This document shows, in pieces, positions 8,679 to 18,032 of a stretch of DNA of 64,000 bases. The notes under the pieces were generated by a model. It saw only the letters and a program-made list of their open reading frames with translations, made no database searches and was not told the DNA's origin. Source of the stretch: DATJPR01 sp963811705. GTDB taxonomy: Bacteria > Bacteroidota > Ignavibacteria > UBA10030 > UBA6906. How positions within the stretch are numbered: the first letter of the stretch is position 1; every line of letters starts with the position of its first letter. Location of the stretch: NCBI GenBank assembly GCA_963811705.1, contig CAWESL010000022.1, forward strand, positions 62,001 to 126,000, written 5' to 3'. Both the position numbers and the translations under genes were made by a program.

Positions 8679-9355
8679 TACACGCCCCTCATCGTCGGTT
8701 CCCATATGTACTTGTGCATCTGAAGCTGCATCCGGACCTGGAGATCGAGCCCGAGCACCCACTCCGCGAGGAGGCGCGGCTCGAGTTCGCCGAACACCGG
8801 GGAGAAGAGCACCGTCACCCGCTCTGCCAGGCGATGTTCGCGCACACGTTCCACCGCCCAATCGAAATCTTCGCGTGTCCCCATGACAAACTTTACCTCG
8901 TCTCCGCGACGGAGATGCCCGGCATTGCCCCAGAGGTTCTTCTTCATCATCCCGCTGGAGGGACACTTGAAATCGACGATGCGCTTCACCCGCGGGTCAA
9001 CGGCGTCGATCGCCAGGCTGCCGCCGGTCTCAAGCAGGACTTCGAAGCCACGATCGCAAAGCGCGGTCATGAGGGGATGCACGTCGGGCTGGGCAAGCGG
9101 CTCCCCGCCCGTCACCTCGACAAGGGTGGCAGGATGCCGCCGGATTTCCGCAATCACCTCCGCGACGTCTTTTGCTGTTCCTTCGTCGAATGCATACGCC
9201 GTGTCACAGTAAGAGCAGCGGAGATTGCAGTACGCCAGGCGGACAAACACGCAGGGTCGACCGGCATGCGTCGATTCGCCCTGGATGCTGTAGAATATTT
9301 CGTTGACGGTAAGCAGGAAAGGGTACCTTGAATCGAAAAGCTCTTCAAAGTACAC
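8678..9355 (-). CDS. queE: 7-carboxy-7-deazaguanine synthase QueE
   Basis: Radical SAM enzyme that makes 7-carboxy-7-deazaguanine from 6-carboxytetrahydropterin. The motif CNLRCSYC (C-x3-C-x2-C) binds the 4Fe-4S cluster, preceded by NEIFYSIQGES and followed by VTGGEPL, the family signature. There is no ATG before the conserved N-terminus: candidates are GTG at 9355 (225 residues, used here, weak RBS) and CTG at 9316 (212 residues, AAGG upstream). The start is therefore uncertain by 13 codons. queC follows with a TAATG overlap. Confidence 0.88.
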   Translation of the reverse strand: MYFEELFDSRYPFLLTVNEIFYSIQGESTHAGRPCVFVRLAYCNLRCSYCDTAYAFDEGTAKDVAEVIAEIRRHPATLVEVTGGEPLAQPDVHPLMTALCDRGFEVLLETGGSLAIDAVDPRVKRIVDFKCPSSGMMKKNLWGNAGHLRRGDEVKFVMGTREDFDWAVERVREHRLAERVTVLFSPVFGELEPRLLAEWVLGLDLQVRMQLQMHKYIWEPTMRGV

Positions 9356-9389
9356 AGAAGGGCAGGGAAAAGCAAGAAATGCCGGGGTG

Positions 9390-10049
9390 CTACGAGGCCT
9401 GGCGATGCCGGGAAAGCGCTTGAAGCACCGCAGTGACAACCACGTCGTTCTCGAACGGTTTCCTGATGAAATCCTCCACCCCCAGCTGCTCCCCCGCCGT
9501 CTCCACCTCTTTACTGATGTTGGCGACAAGGAAGATAAAGAGGGGGTCCGAATTTGCGCCATTGGATCGGAGATGTCGGAACAGGTCGAACCCCCGGGGA
9601 CCATCGGCGAAATTCACTTCAGAAAGGACAACCGATGGTCGACAGAAGGAGAGCGCTGCCACCGCTTCTTCGAAGCCATCAGCTCCAAGGCAGGAAAAGC
9701 CGTAACTCTGCAGCGAATCGACGAGCCCGGTGAGGATTCGGGGATCCTGGTCGACCACCAGAATGATCTCCCCTCGCCGACCCGCCGCGATCCGGTTCTT
9801 GTCCGACCAATCCGGTTCCATCGTTTGGGAAAGGAGATTCACCCGCTCGGTGACGTGGTCGCGGAGCTGATTTGCCTCCTTGTTGGCGGGATCGAGCCGC
9901 CAGACTCCGTCGAGGGCACCCAGGGTCGCCTGGTATCGTGCTGAGAGAAAATATTCCGCAGCGCGTTCGAGATACAGTTCCACCTTCGCACGGACAAAGG
10001 TGTCACGTTGCGGAACATCGGAATCCGAAACCGGAACAATGCTTTCCAT
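9390..10049 (-). CDS. Receiver-domain protein with Glu at the phosphorylation site
   Basis: 219 residues. Residues 1-90 are helical (ERAAEYFLSARYQATLGAL), TPR-like in feel; residues 95-215 form a CheY-like receiver. The acidic pocket (D100, D102) and the conserved Lys207 in FIRKPF are present, but the phosphoacceptor position is Glu154 (VVLSEVNF) instead of Asp, and the Thr position is Ala. A classical phosphorelay is therefore unlikely. Start at 10049 (MESIVPV) chosen over an upstream in-frame start that would add 17 hydrophobic residues. No histidine kinase is nearby. Confidence 0.72.
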   Translation of the reverse strand: MESIVPVSDSDVPQRDTFVRAKVELYLERAAEYFLSARYQATLGALDGVWRLDPANKEANQLRDHVTERVNLLSQTMEPDWSDKNRIAAGRRGEIILVVDQDPRILTGLVDSLQSYGFSCLGADGFEEAVAALSFCRPSVVLSEVNFADGPRGFDLFRHLRSNGANSDPLFIFLVANISKEVETAGEQLGVEDFIRKPFENDVVVTAVLQALSRHRQAS

Positions 10050-10152
10050 CGATACCCGACACAATTGAGGAAAGGTCAGAAGGTGTAGTATGATACACAC
10101 ATCTCTTTCCTTCGGCTGTGCCGATGATCACAAGAGTGGCCGGGGGGAGCAT

Positions 10153-11007
10153 TTATCCTGAGATCGCCCCCGTTGCGAGGAGCGCCAGGAGAAGCGCGCC
10201 AAGGGCAATCCTGTACCAGACGAACACCATCGTGGTGTTCTTCATGAGGTACCGGAGCAACCATGCGATGGAAGCGTAGCCGGTCACCCCGGCGACGACG
10301 GTGGCGAGCGCCAGGTTCCCGATGCCGAACGAGAACACTCCCCCGTGGATCTTGGAAAGCTCATAGAGCCCGCTGGCTAACACGGCAGGGACGCTGAGAA
10401 GAAACGAGAACCGTGCGGCGGCCTCGCGCGTGAGCCCCAGAAAGAGACCGGCGGTAATCGTCGTTCCGGAACGCGACGATCCCGGGATCAATGCGCACGC
10501 TTGCGCGAAGCCGATGACGATTCCATCGATCCACGTGAAATGTTCCAGCGTCCGCGCATGTCGTGCAACGCGCTCCGCAATCCAGAGCAGAAGGGCGAGG
10601 ACCACGAGACTGGCGGCGATCACCGGGATGCTCTTCGTGAACGCGCCCTCAATCACGTGACGGAGGGCGAGTCCGATGAACCCGACAGGCGCCGTGCCGA
10701 TCACCACGTAGAACGCGAGGCGGGTCTGGGGGTTCCAGGCGGCCATGCCGCGAACAAGGGCCCCCGACATGGCGTCACGGATCGTCGAGACGATCATCGC
10801 GACGAGGTCGCGCCAGAAATAGACGATGACGGCCACCAGTGTTCCCAGTTGGATCACGGCGATGTATTCCGTCCAGAGCTCAGGGTGCGCCTTGTCGACA
10901 AGATGCAGTGCCTCCCCGGCCAGTGTAAGGTGTGCCGTGCTGGAGATCGGAAGAAATTCGGTCAACCCCTGGATAATACCGAGAAGCACCGCATGCACGA
11001 TGTCCAC
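10153..11007 (-). CDS. uppP: Undecaprenyl-diphosphatase UppP/BacA
   Basis: 284-residue multi-pass membrane enzyme that dephosphorylates undecaprenyl diphosphate to recycle the lipid carrier for peptidoglycan and polysaccharide synthesis; overexpression of the family confers bacitracin resistance. The two active-site repeats are clear: GLTEFLPISSTAHL near the N-terminus and PGSSRSGTTITAG near residue 165. Length is typical. The AspT-type transporter gene lies about 57 bases upstream in the same direction. Confidence 0.93.
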   Translation of the reverse strand: MDIVHAVLLGIIQGLTEFLPISSTAHLTLAGEALHLVDKAHPELWTEYIAVIQLGTLVAVIVYFWRDLVAMIVSTIRDAMSGALVRGMAAWNPQTRLAFYVVIGTAPVGFIGLALRHVIEGAFTKSIPVIAASLVVLALLLWIAERVARHARTLEHFTWIDGIVIGFAQACALIPGSSRSGTTITAGLFLGLTREAAARFSFLLSVPAVLASGLYELSKIHGGVFSFGIGNLALATVVAGVTGYASIAWLLRYLMKNTTMVFVWYRIALGALLLALLATGAISG

Positions 11008-11063
11008 AGGATCTCCTCAAAGATGATGATGATGGTGTTGAGCGTGAGCGTTGTGCAGAGCCT

Positions 11064-12722
11064 TCACAGCAACAAGCCGGCAATGACCTGCGCGATGATA
11101 ATTTTGACGATCATGGAAAGTGGATAGACGGACGCGTACCAGACGTTGGGGGCGTTCGACGAGCTCCGCTCTCCCGCGTAGGCGAGACACGCCGGTTGCG
11201 TCTGGATGCCGGACATCAACCCCATCGCCGCCGGAAACGAGAGGCCCAGCACCCGGACCCCCACCAGCAGGACCGTGACCGTCACAGTCATCGTGACAAC
11301 ACCTCCGACGACAATCAGTTCCCACCCGCCGTGCATGATTGTCCGGATGAACCCATCTCCCGCCCGCAGACCGATTCCGCCGAGAAACAGGACAAGGCCG
11401 AATTGCCGCAGGCTTAAGTTCACGCCGTACGGCATTCCCCAGACCACCGGCCCGCTGCGCCGGATCCATCCCAGAACAAGCCCGACGATGAGGGGTCCGC
11501 CGGCAAACCCCAGCGTGAAGGTCGATCCGCCGGGAAGCGGAACGGGGATCATCCCGATCAGAATCCCGAGGAGCAGTCCGATGGAGACCGAAAGAAAATC
11601 CGCTTCGGAGGCGGTCTTCACCGAGTCTCCGAAGAATCGGCAGAGGCGTTCCACATTGCCTTTCCATGTCAGGACGCGTACGCGGTCGCCCCGTTCGAGC
11701 ACGGTATTGCCCGAGGGAACGAAGTCCGTGTCTCCTCTTCGGATTCTCGTGATCGTCGCATCGAGAAGATCCTGAAGCTGAAGGTCTGCAATGCGCCGTC
11801 CCACGACCTTCCCGTCGGACACTTCGATCCGGCGAAAATCGAGTTCCGCACTTTCGTATTGAATTTCCCTGGCCGATTCCTTTCCGAACAGCGCGAGCGC
11901 CCGATCGTGGCCATCGGCGGTCGCGACCACGACGACGAAGTCGCCCCGTTCCAGCACCGTGTCGCCGTAGACCAGTGTGGTCGTTTCTCCTCGCCGAATC
12001 CGCGAAAGGAGAATCCCCTGGTTCTCCGAGCGGGAAAGCAGATCCGAAACCGGTACCGAAAGCGCTCCGGAATTCACGGCGACGTACGTGCGCGCCAGCA
12101 CCCGGCTGGCGTTGGCATCATCCGTTTCTTCCGTCGACGACGAATCGGCCATTTTTGCACTCCCACGTCCGAACAGATAAAATCCGAGGAGGACGCCGAT
12201 GACGCCAAAAGGATATGTCACGCTGTAGCCGATGACCGGCGCACTCAGGAGCGCATCAGGGTGTGCCACCCCACTATTCGATGCAAGGGCGTGTTTCACA
12301 CTTTCGATGCTTGCCGCCAGCGCCGGGGTGTTGGTCAGCGAACCGGCGAAGACACCGGCCGCGAGTGCGCCGTTGAACATCCCGAGGGAGCGCCCGAGGA
12401 TCACAATGCCGGCGGCAAGGCCGATGACACCACCGGCGAGCAGGTTGGCGCGCAACGCCCGACGGCCGAACGAAGAGAAGAACGTCGGGCCCGATTGCAG
12501 GCCGATCGTATACACAAAGAGGATCAAGCCAAGAACATAAAACAGGTCGGGCACCTTGAGCCGCGGATCGATCGCACCGAGCAGGATGCCGGTGAATAGC
12601 ACCGCCGCCGGCCCCAGCGAGAAGCCTGCGACGCTGATATTGCCGAGGAGAAACCCGCCGCCGATAACGATGAACATGAGCACCAGCGGGTTTGCGGCGA
12701 GAAATTGAATGATGGTTTCCAT
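11064..12722 (-). CDS. AspT/YidE/YbjL-type transporter with two RCK_C domains
   Basis: 552 residues with the layout of the aspartate:alanine exchanger family: about five membrane segments (residues 1-180), two TrkA_C/RCK_C regulatory domains (about 200-270 and 290-360, each with a VLERGD element), then about five to six more membrane segments. The glycine-rich GGSTFTLGFAGGPLIVGL and GIQTQPA elements are typical. The substrate cannot be told; an organic acid is plausible next to a methylmalonyl-CoA cluster (inference). Confidence 0.82.
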   Translation of the reverse strand: METIIQFLAANPLVLMFIVIGGGFLLGNISVAGFSLGPAAVLFTGILLGAIDPRLKVPDLFYVLGLILFVYTIGLQSGPTFFSSFGRRALRANLLAGGVIGLAAGIVILGRSLGMFNGALAAGVFAGSLTNTPALAASIESVKHALASNSGVAHPDALLSAPVIGYSVTYPFGVIGVLLGFYLFGRGSAKMADSSSTEETDDANASRVLARTYVAVNSGALSVPVSDLLSRSENQGILLSRIRRGETTTLVYGDTVLERGDFVVVVATADGHDRALALFGKESAREIQYESAELDFRRIEVSDGKVVGRRIADLQLQDLLDATITRIRRGDTDFVPSGNTVLERGDRVRVLTWKGNVERLCRFFGDSVKTASEADFLSVSIGLLLGILIGMIPVPLPGGSTFTLGFAGGPLIVGLVLGWIRRSGPVVWGMPYGVNLSLRQFGLVLFLGGIGLRAGDGFIRTIMHGGWELIVVGGVVTMTVTVTVLLVGVRVLGLSFPAAMGLMSGIQTQPACLAYAGERSSSNAPNVWYASVYPLSMIVKIIIAQVIAGLLL

Positions 12723-12749
12723 GGAGTAATGGGAACGGGGCCTTCCTGG

Positions 12750-13160
12750 TCAGGTTGACGGTGGGGCGCAGAATTCCGTCAGGACACCAAATGTCGAACG
12801 CGGGTGAAGAAACGCAATCTCCATCCCCTCCGCCCCGCGTCGCGGATCGCGATCGATGAGCTCGACGCCTGCTGCGTGGGCGTCCGCGAGGGCGGTCTTG
12901 ACATCGTCCACCGCAAAGGCAATGTGATGGATCCCCTCCCCCCGCTTCTCGATGAAGCGCGCGACCGGTCCGTCGGCGGTCGTCGATGCGAGCAGCTCGA
13001 ACTTGGTCGCGCCCACCCGGAAGAACGCCGTCCGCACTTTCTGATCCGGGACCTCTTCAACGTCGTAGCACGTGAGACCGAGGGTCTTTTCGTAAAACGC
13101 GATTGCCGCACCGAGATCTCTCACGGCGATCCCGATATGTTCGATGTGTGAGATGTTCAC
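12750..13160 (-). CDS. mce: Methylmalonyl-CoA epimerase
   Basis: 136-residue vicinal-oxygen-chelate fold enzyme that interconverts the S and R forms of methylmalonyl-CoA. Metal ligands are expected from IEHIGIAV (His near residue 7), the central HHIAFAVDDV and a C-terminal Glu in MEIAFLHP or GVLTEF. The adjacent upstream gene is the mutase that uses the R form, which supports the call over generic glyoxalase-family proteins. Minus strand, 87 bases after the mutase stop. Confidence 0.9.
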   Translation of the reverse strand: MNISHIEHIGIAVRDLGAAIAFYEKTLGLTCYDVEEVPDQKVRTAFFRVGATKFELLASTTADGPVARFIEKRGEGIHHIAFAVDDVKTALADAHAAGVELIDRDPRRGAEGMEIAFLHPRSTFGVLTEFCAPPST

Positions 13161-13247
13161 GTCGATTCTTTCGAACGAGGTTCGTTATTCCTCAAGCCAA
13201 CGGTACAGATCGATCTTAGGAGATCCGCCAATCATTCCGGATGAGTT

Positions 13248-14933
13248 CTACACGACAATCCGCTCGCGGTGTTCTCCCCACACCTTTCGCAGCGCATCAC
13301 AGATCTCCCCGATGCTGGCGTACGCCCTGACGGCATCGAGGATCAGCGGCAGAAGATTCCCCTCGGACCCCGCGCCGGATTCGAGTGCCGCGAGGCAAAC
13401 GCGGACCTTCCCGGTGTCACGTTCCGCGCGCACGCGGTTCAGGAACGCGACCTGTTCTTCCTGGACGCGGGGATCGAGGCGGAGCAGATTCTGCGGCGGA
13501 GGTTCGGTGATCTGATACTTGTTCACGCCGACGACCACCCGGATTCCTTCTTCGACCTCGCGCGCATAGCGATAGGCGGCCTTCTGAATTTCCGTCTGCA
13601 CGTACCCCGCTTCGATCGCCGCAACCATGCCGCCCAAGCCGTCGATCGTCCGGACATACTCCTCGGCCTGCTTCTCGATCGAGTCGGTCATCGACTCGAC
13701 GTAATAGGAGCCGGCGAGGGGATCGATCGTGGAGGCAACGCCGCTTTCGTACGCGACAATCTGCTGGGTGCGGAGCGCAACGCGGACGGATGCTTCCGTG
13801 GGAAGCGCAAGGGCTTCATCCTTCGAATTGGTATGCAACGACTGCGTCCCCCCCAGGACGGCCGCCAGCGCCTGGATCGTAACGCGCACGACGTTGTTTT
13901 CCGCCTGCTGCGCGGTGAGACTCGAACCGGCCGTTTGCGTATGGAATCGGAGCATCATCGACTTCGGGTGCTTCGCCTTGAATCGGTCCTTCATGATGCG
14001 CGCCCAGAGCCGGCGCGCAGCCCGGTATTTCGCCACCTCTTCGAGAAGGTCGTTATGCGCGTTGAAAAAGAACGAGAGTTGACCTGCAAACGAGTCCACA
14101 TCCAGCCCGGCGGCGATCGCCGCTTCGACGTAGGCAATCCCGTCGGCCAGCGTGAAGCCGACCTCCTGGGATGCCGTCGACCCCGCTTCCCGGATGTGGT
14201 AGCCCGAAATCGAAATCGTGTTCCACCGGGGGACTTCCTGCGCACAATAGGAAAACAGGTCGGTGATGAGGCGCATCGACGGCCGCGGAGGGAAGATATA
14301 CGTCCCGCGTGCGATGTATTCCTTCAGAATGTCATTCTGAACGGTTCCGCTGATCTTCGCTTTCCCGACGCCCTGCTTCTCTGCGACGGCGATGTACATC
14401 GCCAGGAGGATCGCGGCAGGTGCGTTGATCGTCATCGACGTTGAAACGCGGTCGAGGGGGATCTCGTTGAACAGGATCTCCATGTCCGCCAGCGTATCGA
14501 TGGCCACCCCCACTTTGCCGACCTCGCCGTCCGCGATCGGGGCGTCGCTGTCATAGCCGATCTGCGTCGGGAGATCGAACGCCACGGAAAGACCGCTTTG
14601 TCCCTGATTGAGGAGGAAGCGGTAACGGGCATTCGATTCCTTCGCGGTCCCGAATCCGGCATACTGGCGCATGGTCCAGAGCCTGCCGCGGTACATCGTC
14701 GGCTGGATCCCCCGGGTAAACGGATACTCCCCCGGGAATCCGAGGCGGGTCGCCTCGTCGACCGTGCCGAGGTCGTGCGACGTGTAGAGGGGCTGTACGG
14801 GCTCGAAGGAAGCGGTGGTGAATGCGCGGAAACGCTCGGGGAACTTCCCAATGGTGCGGGCGTAGACATTTTCAAACCACCGCGAGAATGCCGACAGACT
14901 CTTATCCCCGGGCGATGGCGTTGCAGAATCCAT
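13248..14933 (-). CDS. Methylmalonyl-CoA mutase, large (catalytic) subunit
   Basis: 561 residues carrying the substrate-binding TIM-barrel domain: TRGIQPTMYRGRLWTMRQYAGFG, LSVAFDLPTQIGYDSD, SMTINAPAA and GGTQSLHTNS are family hallmarks. The C-terminal cobalamin-binding domain of single-chain mutases (over 700 residues) is missing, so this is the split type that needs a separate B12-binding subunit, which is not in this window. It isomerises R-methylmalonyl-CoA and succinyl-CoA. Gene neighbours (biotin carrier, carboxyltransferase, epimerase) fit propionate formation or use. Confidence 0.93.
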   Translation of the reverse strand: MDSATPSPGDKSLSAFSRWFENVYARTIGKFPERFRAFTTASFEPVQPLYTSHDLGTVDEATRLGFPGEYPFTRGIQPTMYRGRLWTMRQYAGFGTAKESNARYRFLLNQGQSGLSVAFDLPTQIGYDSDAPIADGEVGKVGVAIDTLADMEILFNEIPLDRVSTSMTINAPAAILLAMYIAVAEKQGVGKAKISGTVQNDILKEYIARGTYIFPPRPSMRLITDLFSYCAQEVPRWNTISISGYHIREAGSTASQEVGFTLADGIAYVEAAIAAGLDVDSFAGQLSFFFNAHNDLLEEVAKYRAARRLWARIMKDRFKAKHPKSMMLRFHTQTAGSSLTAQQAENNVVRVTIQALAAVLGGTQSLHTNSKDEALALPTEASVRVALRTQQIVAYESGVASTIDPLAGSYYVESMTDSIEKQAEEYVRTIDGLGGMVAAIEAGYVQTEIQKAAYRYAREVEEGIRVVVGVNKYQITEPPPQNLLRLDPRVQEEQVAFLNRVRAERDTGKVRVCLAALESGAGSEGNLLPLILDAVRAYASIGEICDALRKVWGEHRERIVV

Positions 14934-14960
14934 GAATCCTCTTCCTCCGTTGCGTCTTAC

Positions 14961-15293
14961 TCACGCCAGTTCGAGCAGGACCTGGCCTTTGGCGACCTGG
15001 CTCCCCGCCGTCACGTGGATTTTTTTTACTCTTCCTTCCTGCTCCGCCACGATATCGTTCTGCATTTTCATTGCTTCCAAGACGAGCAACGGATCGCCGC
15101 GAAGCACATGACTTCCGGGTTTCACGTGAATCCTGAGAATGAGCCCGGGGATGACGCAAATGACTTTGCGCGGGTCGTGCGGGACCCAGGGTTTTCGCTT
15201 CAGGAATTTCTTCGTGAGCGTGGTCTCGTACGACGTTTCCTGAATGGTCAGCGTCGTGAGCGTGGTCGATTCCGGTTCAACGTCGTTGAGCAT
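14961..15293 (-). CDS. Biotin carboxyl carrier protein
   Basis: 110 residues. A biotinyl domain occupies about 42-110, with the biotin-accepting lysine Lys76 in EAMKM, preceded by VIPGLILRIHVKPG and followed by IHVTAGSQVAKGQ. The short charged N-terminus is atypical of the Pro/Ala-rich linkers in decarboxylases. The gene starts 2 bases after the carboxyltransferase stop, so the two proteins surely work together, moving CO2 between biotin and propionyl/methylmalonyl-CoA. Confidence 0.93.
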   Translation of the reverse strand: MLNDVEPESTTLTTLTIQETSYETTLTKKFLKRKPWVPHDPRKVICVIPGLILRIHVKPGSHVLRGDPLLVLEAMKMQNDIVAEQEGRVKKIHVTAGSQVAKGQVLLELA

Positions 15294-15294
15294 C

Positions 15295-16839
15295 TCAGAC
15301 CGGTGGGATGCCGTGTTTGCGGGACGGGCGGCATTCCGATTTGTTAATGGAAACCTGGATGGCGTGGATCAGAAACTTCCGCGTGTCGGACGGGCTGATG
15401 ACCCCGTCGATGTGACCGGAGGCCGCCGCGACATACGGGTTGGCGAATTTTTCAGAATACTCCGCAACCCGCATCTTGCGCATCGCGATCGGATCGGCCG
15501 CATTCGCAATCTCCCCCTTGAAGATGATGTTCGCCGCGCCTTCGGGTCCCATGACGGCAATTTCCGCAGTCGGCCAGGCAAACACAAAGTCCGCACCAAG
15601 ATGGCGCGAACACATTGCGATATATCCGCCGCCGTAGGCCTTGCGCAGAATGACGGTAATCTTCGGCACCGTCGCTTCGCTGAAGGCATAGAGGATTTTC
15701 GCTCCGTGCCGGATGACTCCGGCATGTTCCTGATCAACCCCGGGAAGGTATCCCGGAATGTCGACAAGGGTGACCAGAGGAATATTGAACGCATCGCAGA
15801 ACCGGATGAAGCGGGCCGCCTTGTCGGAAGAGTCGACATCGAGTACGCCGGCGAGCACCAGCGGCTGATTTCCCACGACACCGACGGTCGCGCCGTTGAG
15901 CCGCATGAACCCCACCACGACATTCCGCGCCCAGTGCCGATGGACCTCAAAAAACACGGAGTTGTCCGCCACCGCCCGAACGATATCGCGCACGTCGTAG
16001 GGCTTCGTCGACTCCGTCGGGATGATGCGTTCAATGTCGTACTTCGGTTTGGGAGGCCGGGGGGGATACGGATCCGCCCTCCGGTTGTTGTTCCAGGGGA
16101 TGAAGGAGAGAAGATCCTTGATCTGGTGAAAACATTCGAACTCGTTGGCCGACAGGAAGTGCGCGTTGCCGGTCGTCTCAGCGTGTACCCGCGCGCCGCC
16201 CAAATCCTCCATCGAAATCTCTTCTCCGAGCACGGTCCGGATGACTTCCGGCCCGGTGATGAACATCTTCGATATATTCTCGACGACGAAGACGAAGTCG
16301 GTGAGCGCCGGCGAATACACCGCGCCACCCGCACAGGGACCGAGAATCACCGACAGCTGCGGAATGATCCCTGACGCCAGTGTATTGCGGTAAAAGATTT
16401 CTCCGTATCCCGCGAGGGAATCGACGCCTTCCTGAATCCGGGCACCGCCGGAATCATTGATCCCGATCAGCGGCATGCCCATCTTCAGCGCATGGTCCAT
16501 GATCTTGGTGATCTTTCGCGCGTGCATGAGCCCGAGCGAACCGCCGGCGACGGTAAAATCCTGGGCGAAGACCGCAACCGGTCTCCCCCCGATGCTCCCG
16601 GTTCCGGTGATGACGCCGTCGCCGGGCAACATTTTCCCGTCCATGTCGAAGTCCCTGCACCGGTGCTCAACAAACAGGTCGAACTCGTGAAACGAATGCG
16701 AGTCCAGCAGTGCGGTGATCCGGTCGCGCGCCGTGAGCTTCCCCATCGCCGTCTGTTTTTCAATCGCTTTCGCCCCTCCACCGCTCAGGAGCCGGTCTTT
16801 GCGTCGGAAAAATTCGGTGTGTCTGCTGGATGTTGCCAC
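15295..16839 (-). CDS. Propionyl-CoA carboxylase beta / methylmalonyl-CoA carboxyltransferase
   Basis: 514-residue crotonase-fold carboxyltransferase. GDGVITGTG, FAQDFTVAGGSLG, GINDSGGARIQEG, the acyl-CoA site GPCAGGAVYSPA and the biotin-side GYLPG with RKAYGGGY are visible. The C-terminal PSRKHGIPP resembles the KRKHGNIPL end of MmdA/PccB proteins. No biotin carboxylase or sodium-pumping MmdB gene is in the window, so direction (carboxylation, decarboxylation or transcarboxylation) is undecided. It heads the methylmalonyl-CoA genes. Confidence 0.92.
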   Translation of the reverse strand: MATSSRHTEFFRRKDRLLSGGGAKAIEKQTAMGKLTARDRITALLDSHSFHEFDLFVEHRCRDFDMDGKMLPGDGVITGTGSIGGRPVAVFAQDFTVAGGSLGLMHARKITKIMDHALKMGMPLIGINDSGGARIQEGVDSLAGYGEIFYRNTLASGIIPQLSVILGPCAGGAVYSPALTDFVFVVENISKMFITGPEVIRTVLGEEISMEDLGGARVHAETTGNAHFLSANEFECFHQIKDLLSFIPWNNNRRADPYPPRPPKPKYDIERIIPTESTKPYDVRDIVRAVADNSVFFEVHRHWARNVVVGFMRLNGATVGVVGNQPLVLAGVLDVDSSDKAARFIRFCDAFNIPLVTLVDIPGYLPGVDQEHAGVIRHGAKILYAFSEATVPKITVILRKAYGGGYIAMCSRHLGADFVFAWPTAEIAVMGPEGAANIIFKGEIANAADPIAMRKMRVAEYSEKFANPYVAAASGHIDGVISPSDTRKFLIHAIQVSINKSECRPSRKHGIPPV

Positions 16840-16855
16840 GGCGGGTCCAAAATAA

Positions 16856-16915
16856 TGCTGGATAGGTGGTGGGTGACAGAAGATAGAGAAAAGATGGGAG
16901 AATTGGAAGAGAAGG
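16856..16915. repeat. Weak purine-rich heptamer-like repeat
   Basis: Between the carboxyltransferase start and the SDR gene stop, GATAGGT, GGTGGGT, GACAGAA, GATAGAG and GGGAGAA can be phased at 7 bp. The units are too degenerate for certainty; listed because stronger arrays with the same period occur elsewhere here. Confidence 0.3.
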
Positions 16916-16938
16916 AACTCCGCGGGGAAGTCCGGCCT

Positions 16939-17847
16939 TCACGACGGCAAGACATTCCGCAGTGCGGCACCCAACGTGGGAAAACGGAAACGAAACCCCT
17001 TTCGGAGAAGGACGCCGGGAACGACGTGCTGACTGACGAGGAGCATTTCCGCCATCTCCCCCAGCGCCATCGAAAGCAACCCTGCCGGAACACGCAGCAT
17101 GGAGGGACGGCGGAGGACCTTCCCGAGGACATGCGCGAATTCATCCATTCTCACCGCTCCTGGCGCAACAACATTCAAGGGGCCATCAACCCCGTCCGCC
17201 CCAAGTGCGAAAACAATCGCGTCCACGACATCATCGATGTGAATCCACGGGAACCACTGCTTGCCGGATCCCAACGGACCGCCGAGGAACATGCTGTAGG
17301 GTAGAACCATTCTCCTCAGCGCCTCCGCATTCGGGGCAAGAACAACCGCAGTCCTCGGAAGAACAACGCGCATGCCGAATTGCCGGGCACGGAGCGCGGC
17401 GGTCTCCCAGCGTGCGCACAACGACGCAAGGAACCCACTCCCGGATGGACGGGACTCGGAGATCTCATCCTCCCCGCATTCTCCATAATACCCGACTGCG
17501 GAGGCATTGAGAAAGACCGATGGACGGGACGGGGCGTATTCCATCGCCTCGACAAGCGTCTCCGTCGTGACAAGGCGGCTCTCTTCAAGCTGCTGTTTTC
17601 TTCGCTGCGTCCATCGACCGCCGCCGATCGACATCCCGGCAAGATTCACGATCGCCCCTGCTGCACGGACTTCCTGCTGGATGCTATCCGCGTTCCGACC
17701 GTCCCACACGACATATCGCATTTCTCTGTCATTGCTTCCCGCAGGGATGCGGCGCGTGAGAATGGTAACGCGGTCACCTTTTGCCGTCAGCGCACGAATG
17801 AGGTGAGATCCGAGGAATCCGGTCCCACCGGCGATGAGGACGTTCAT
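16939..17847 (-). CDS. TIGR01777-type SDR epimerase (YfcH-like)
   Basis: 302 residues. N-terminal nucleotide-binding GGTGFLGSHL, then VNLAGMSIGGGRWTQRRK, the SAVGYYG segment and a C-terminal DUF1731-like region (VLRRPSMLRVPA). These are hallmarks of the sugar-nucleotide-epimerase-like proteins of the TIGR01777 family, whose substrates are unknown. It is directly upstream of the carboxyltransferase on the same strand, 99 bases away, but a functional link is not implied by the sequence. Confidence 0.88.
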   Translation of the reverse strand: MNVLIAGGTGFLGSHLIRALTAKGDRVTILTRRIPAGSNDREMRYVVWDGRNADSIQQEVRAAGAIVNLAGMSIGGGRWTQRRKQQLEESRLVTTETLVEAMEYAPSRPSVFLNASAVGYYGECGEDEISESRPSGSGFLASLCARWETAALRARQFGMRVVLPRTAVVLAPNAEALRRMVLPYSMFLGGPLGSGKQWFPWIHIDDVVDAIVFALGADGVDGPLNVVAPGAVRMDEFAHVLGKVLRRPSMLRVPAGLLSMALGEMAEMLLVSQHVVPGVLLRKGFRFRFPTLGAALRNVLPS

Positions 17848-18032
17848 GAGTCCTTTCCTTTGCGCAACCGCGCGCCATCACAAGATCGTCGACGACGATT
17901 CAGCAGTCCAGACGAGGGATACGCACAGACCCATACGCACCCCGGGGGAGAGAGAACCATCGAGCGTCACGATGCGGCATGACGGGGATTACCACGAGGG
18001 GCGCGGTGAGAACATTTGATCGCGTGTCGGTC

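Noticed and set aside
8679..8966. A 96-residue N-terminal extension of QueC
   Set aside because: It lies inside queE in another frame; the ATG at 8678 begins directly with the QueC fold and overlaps the queE stop.
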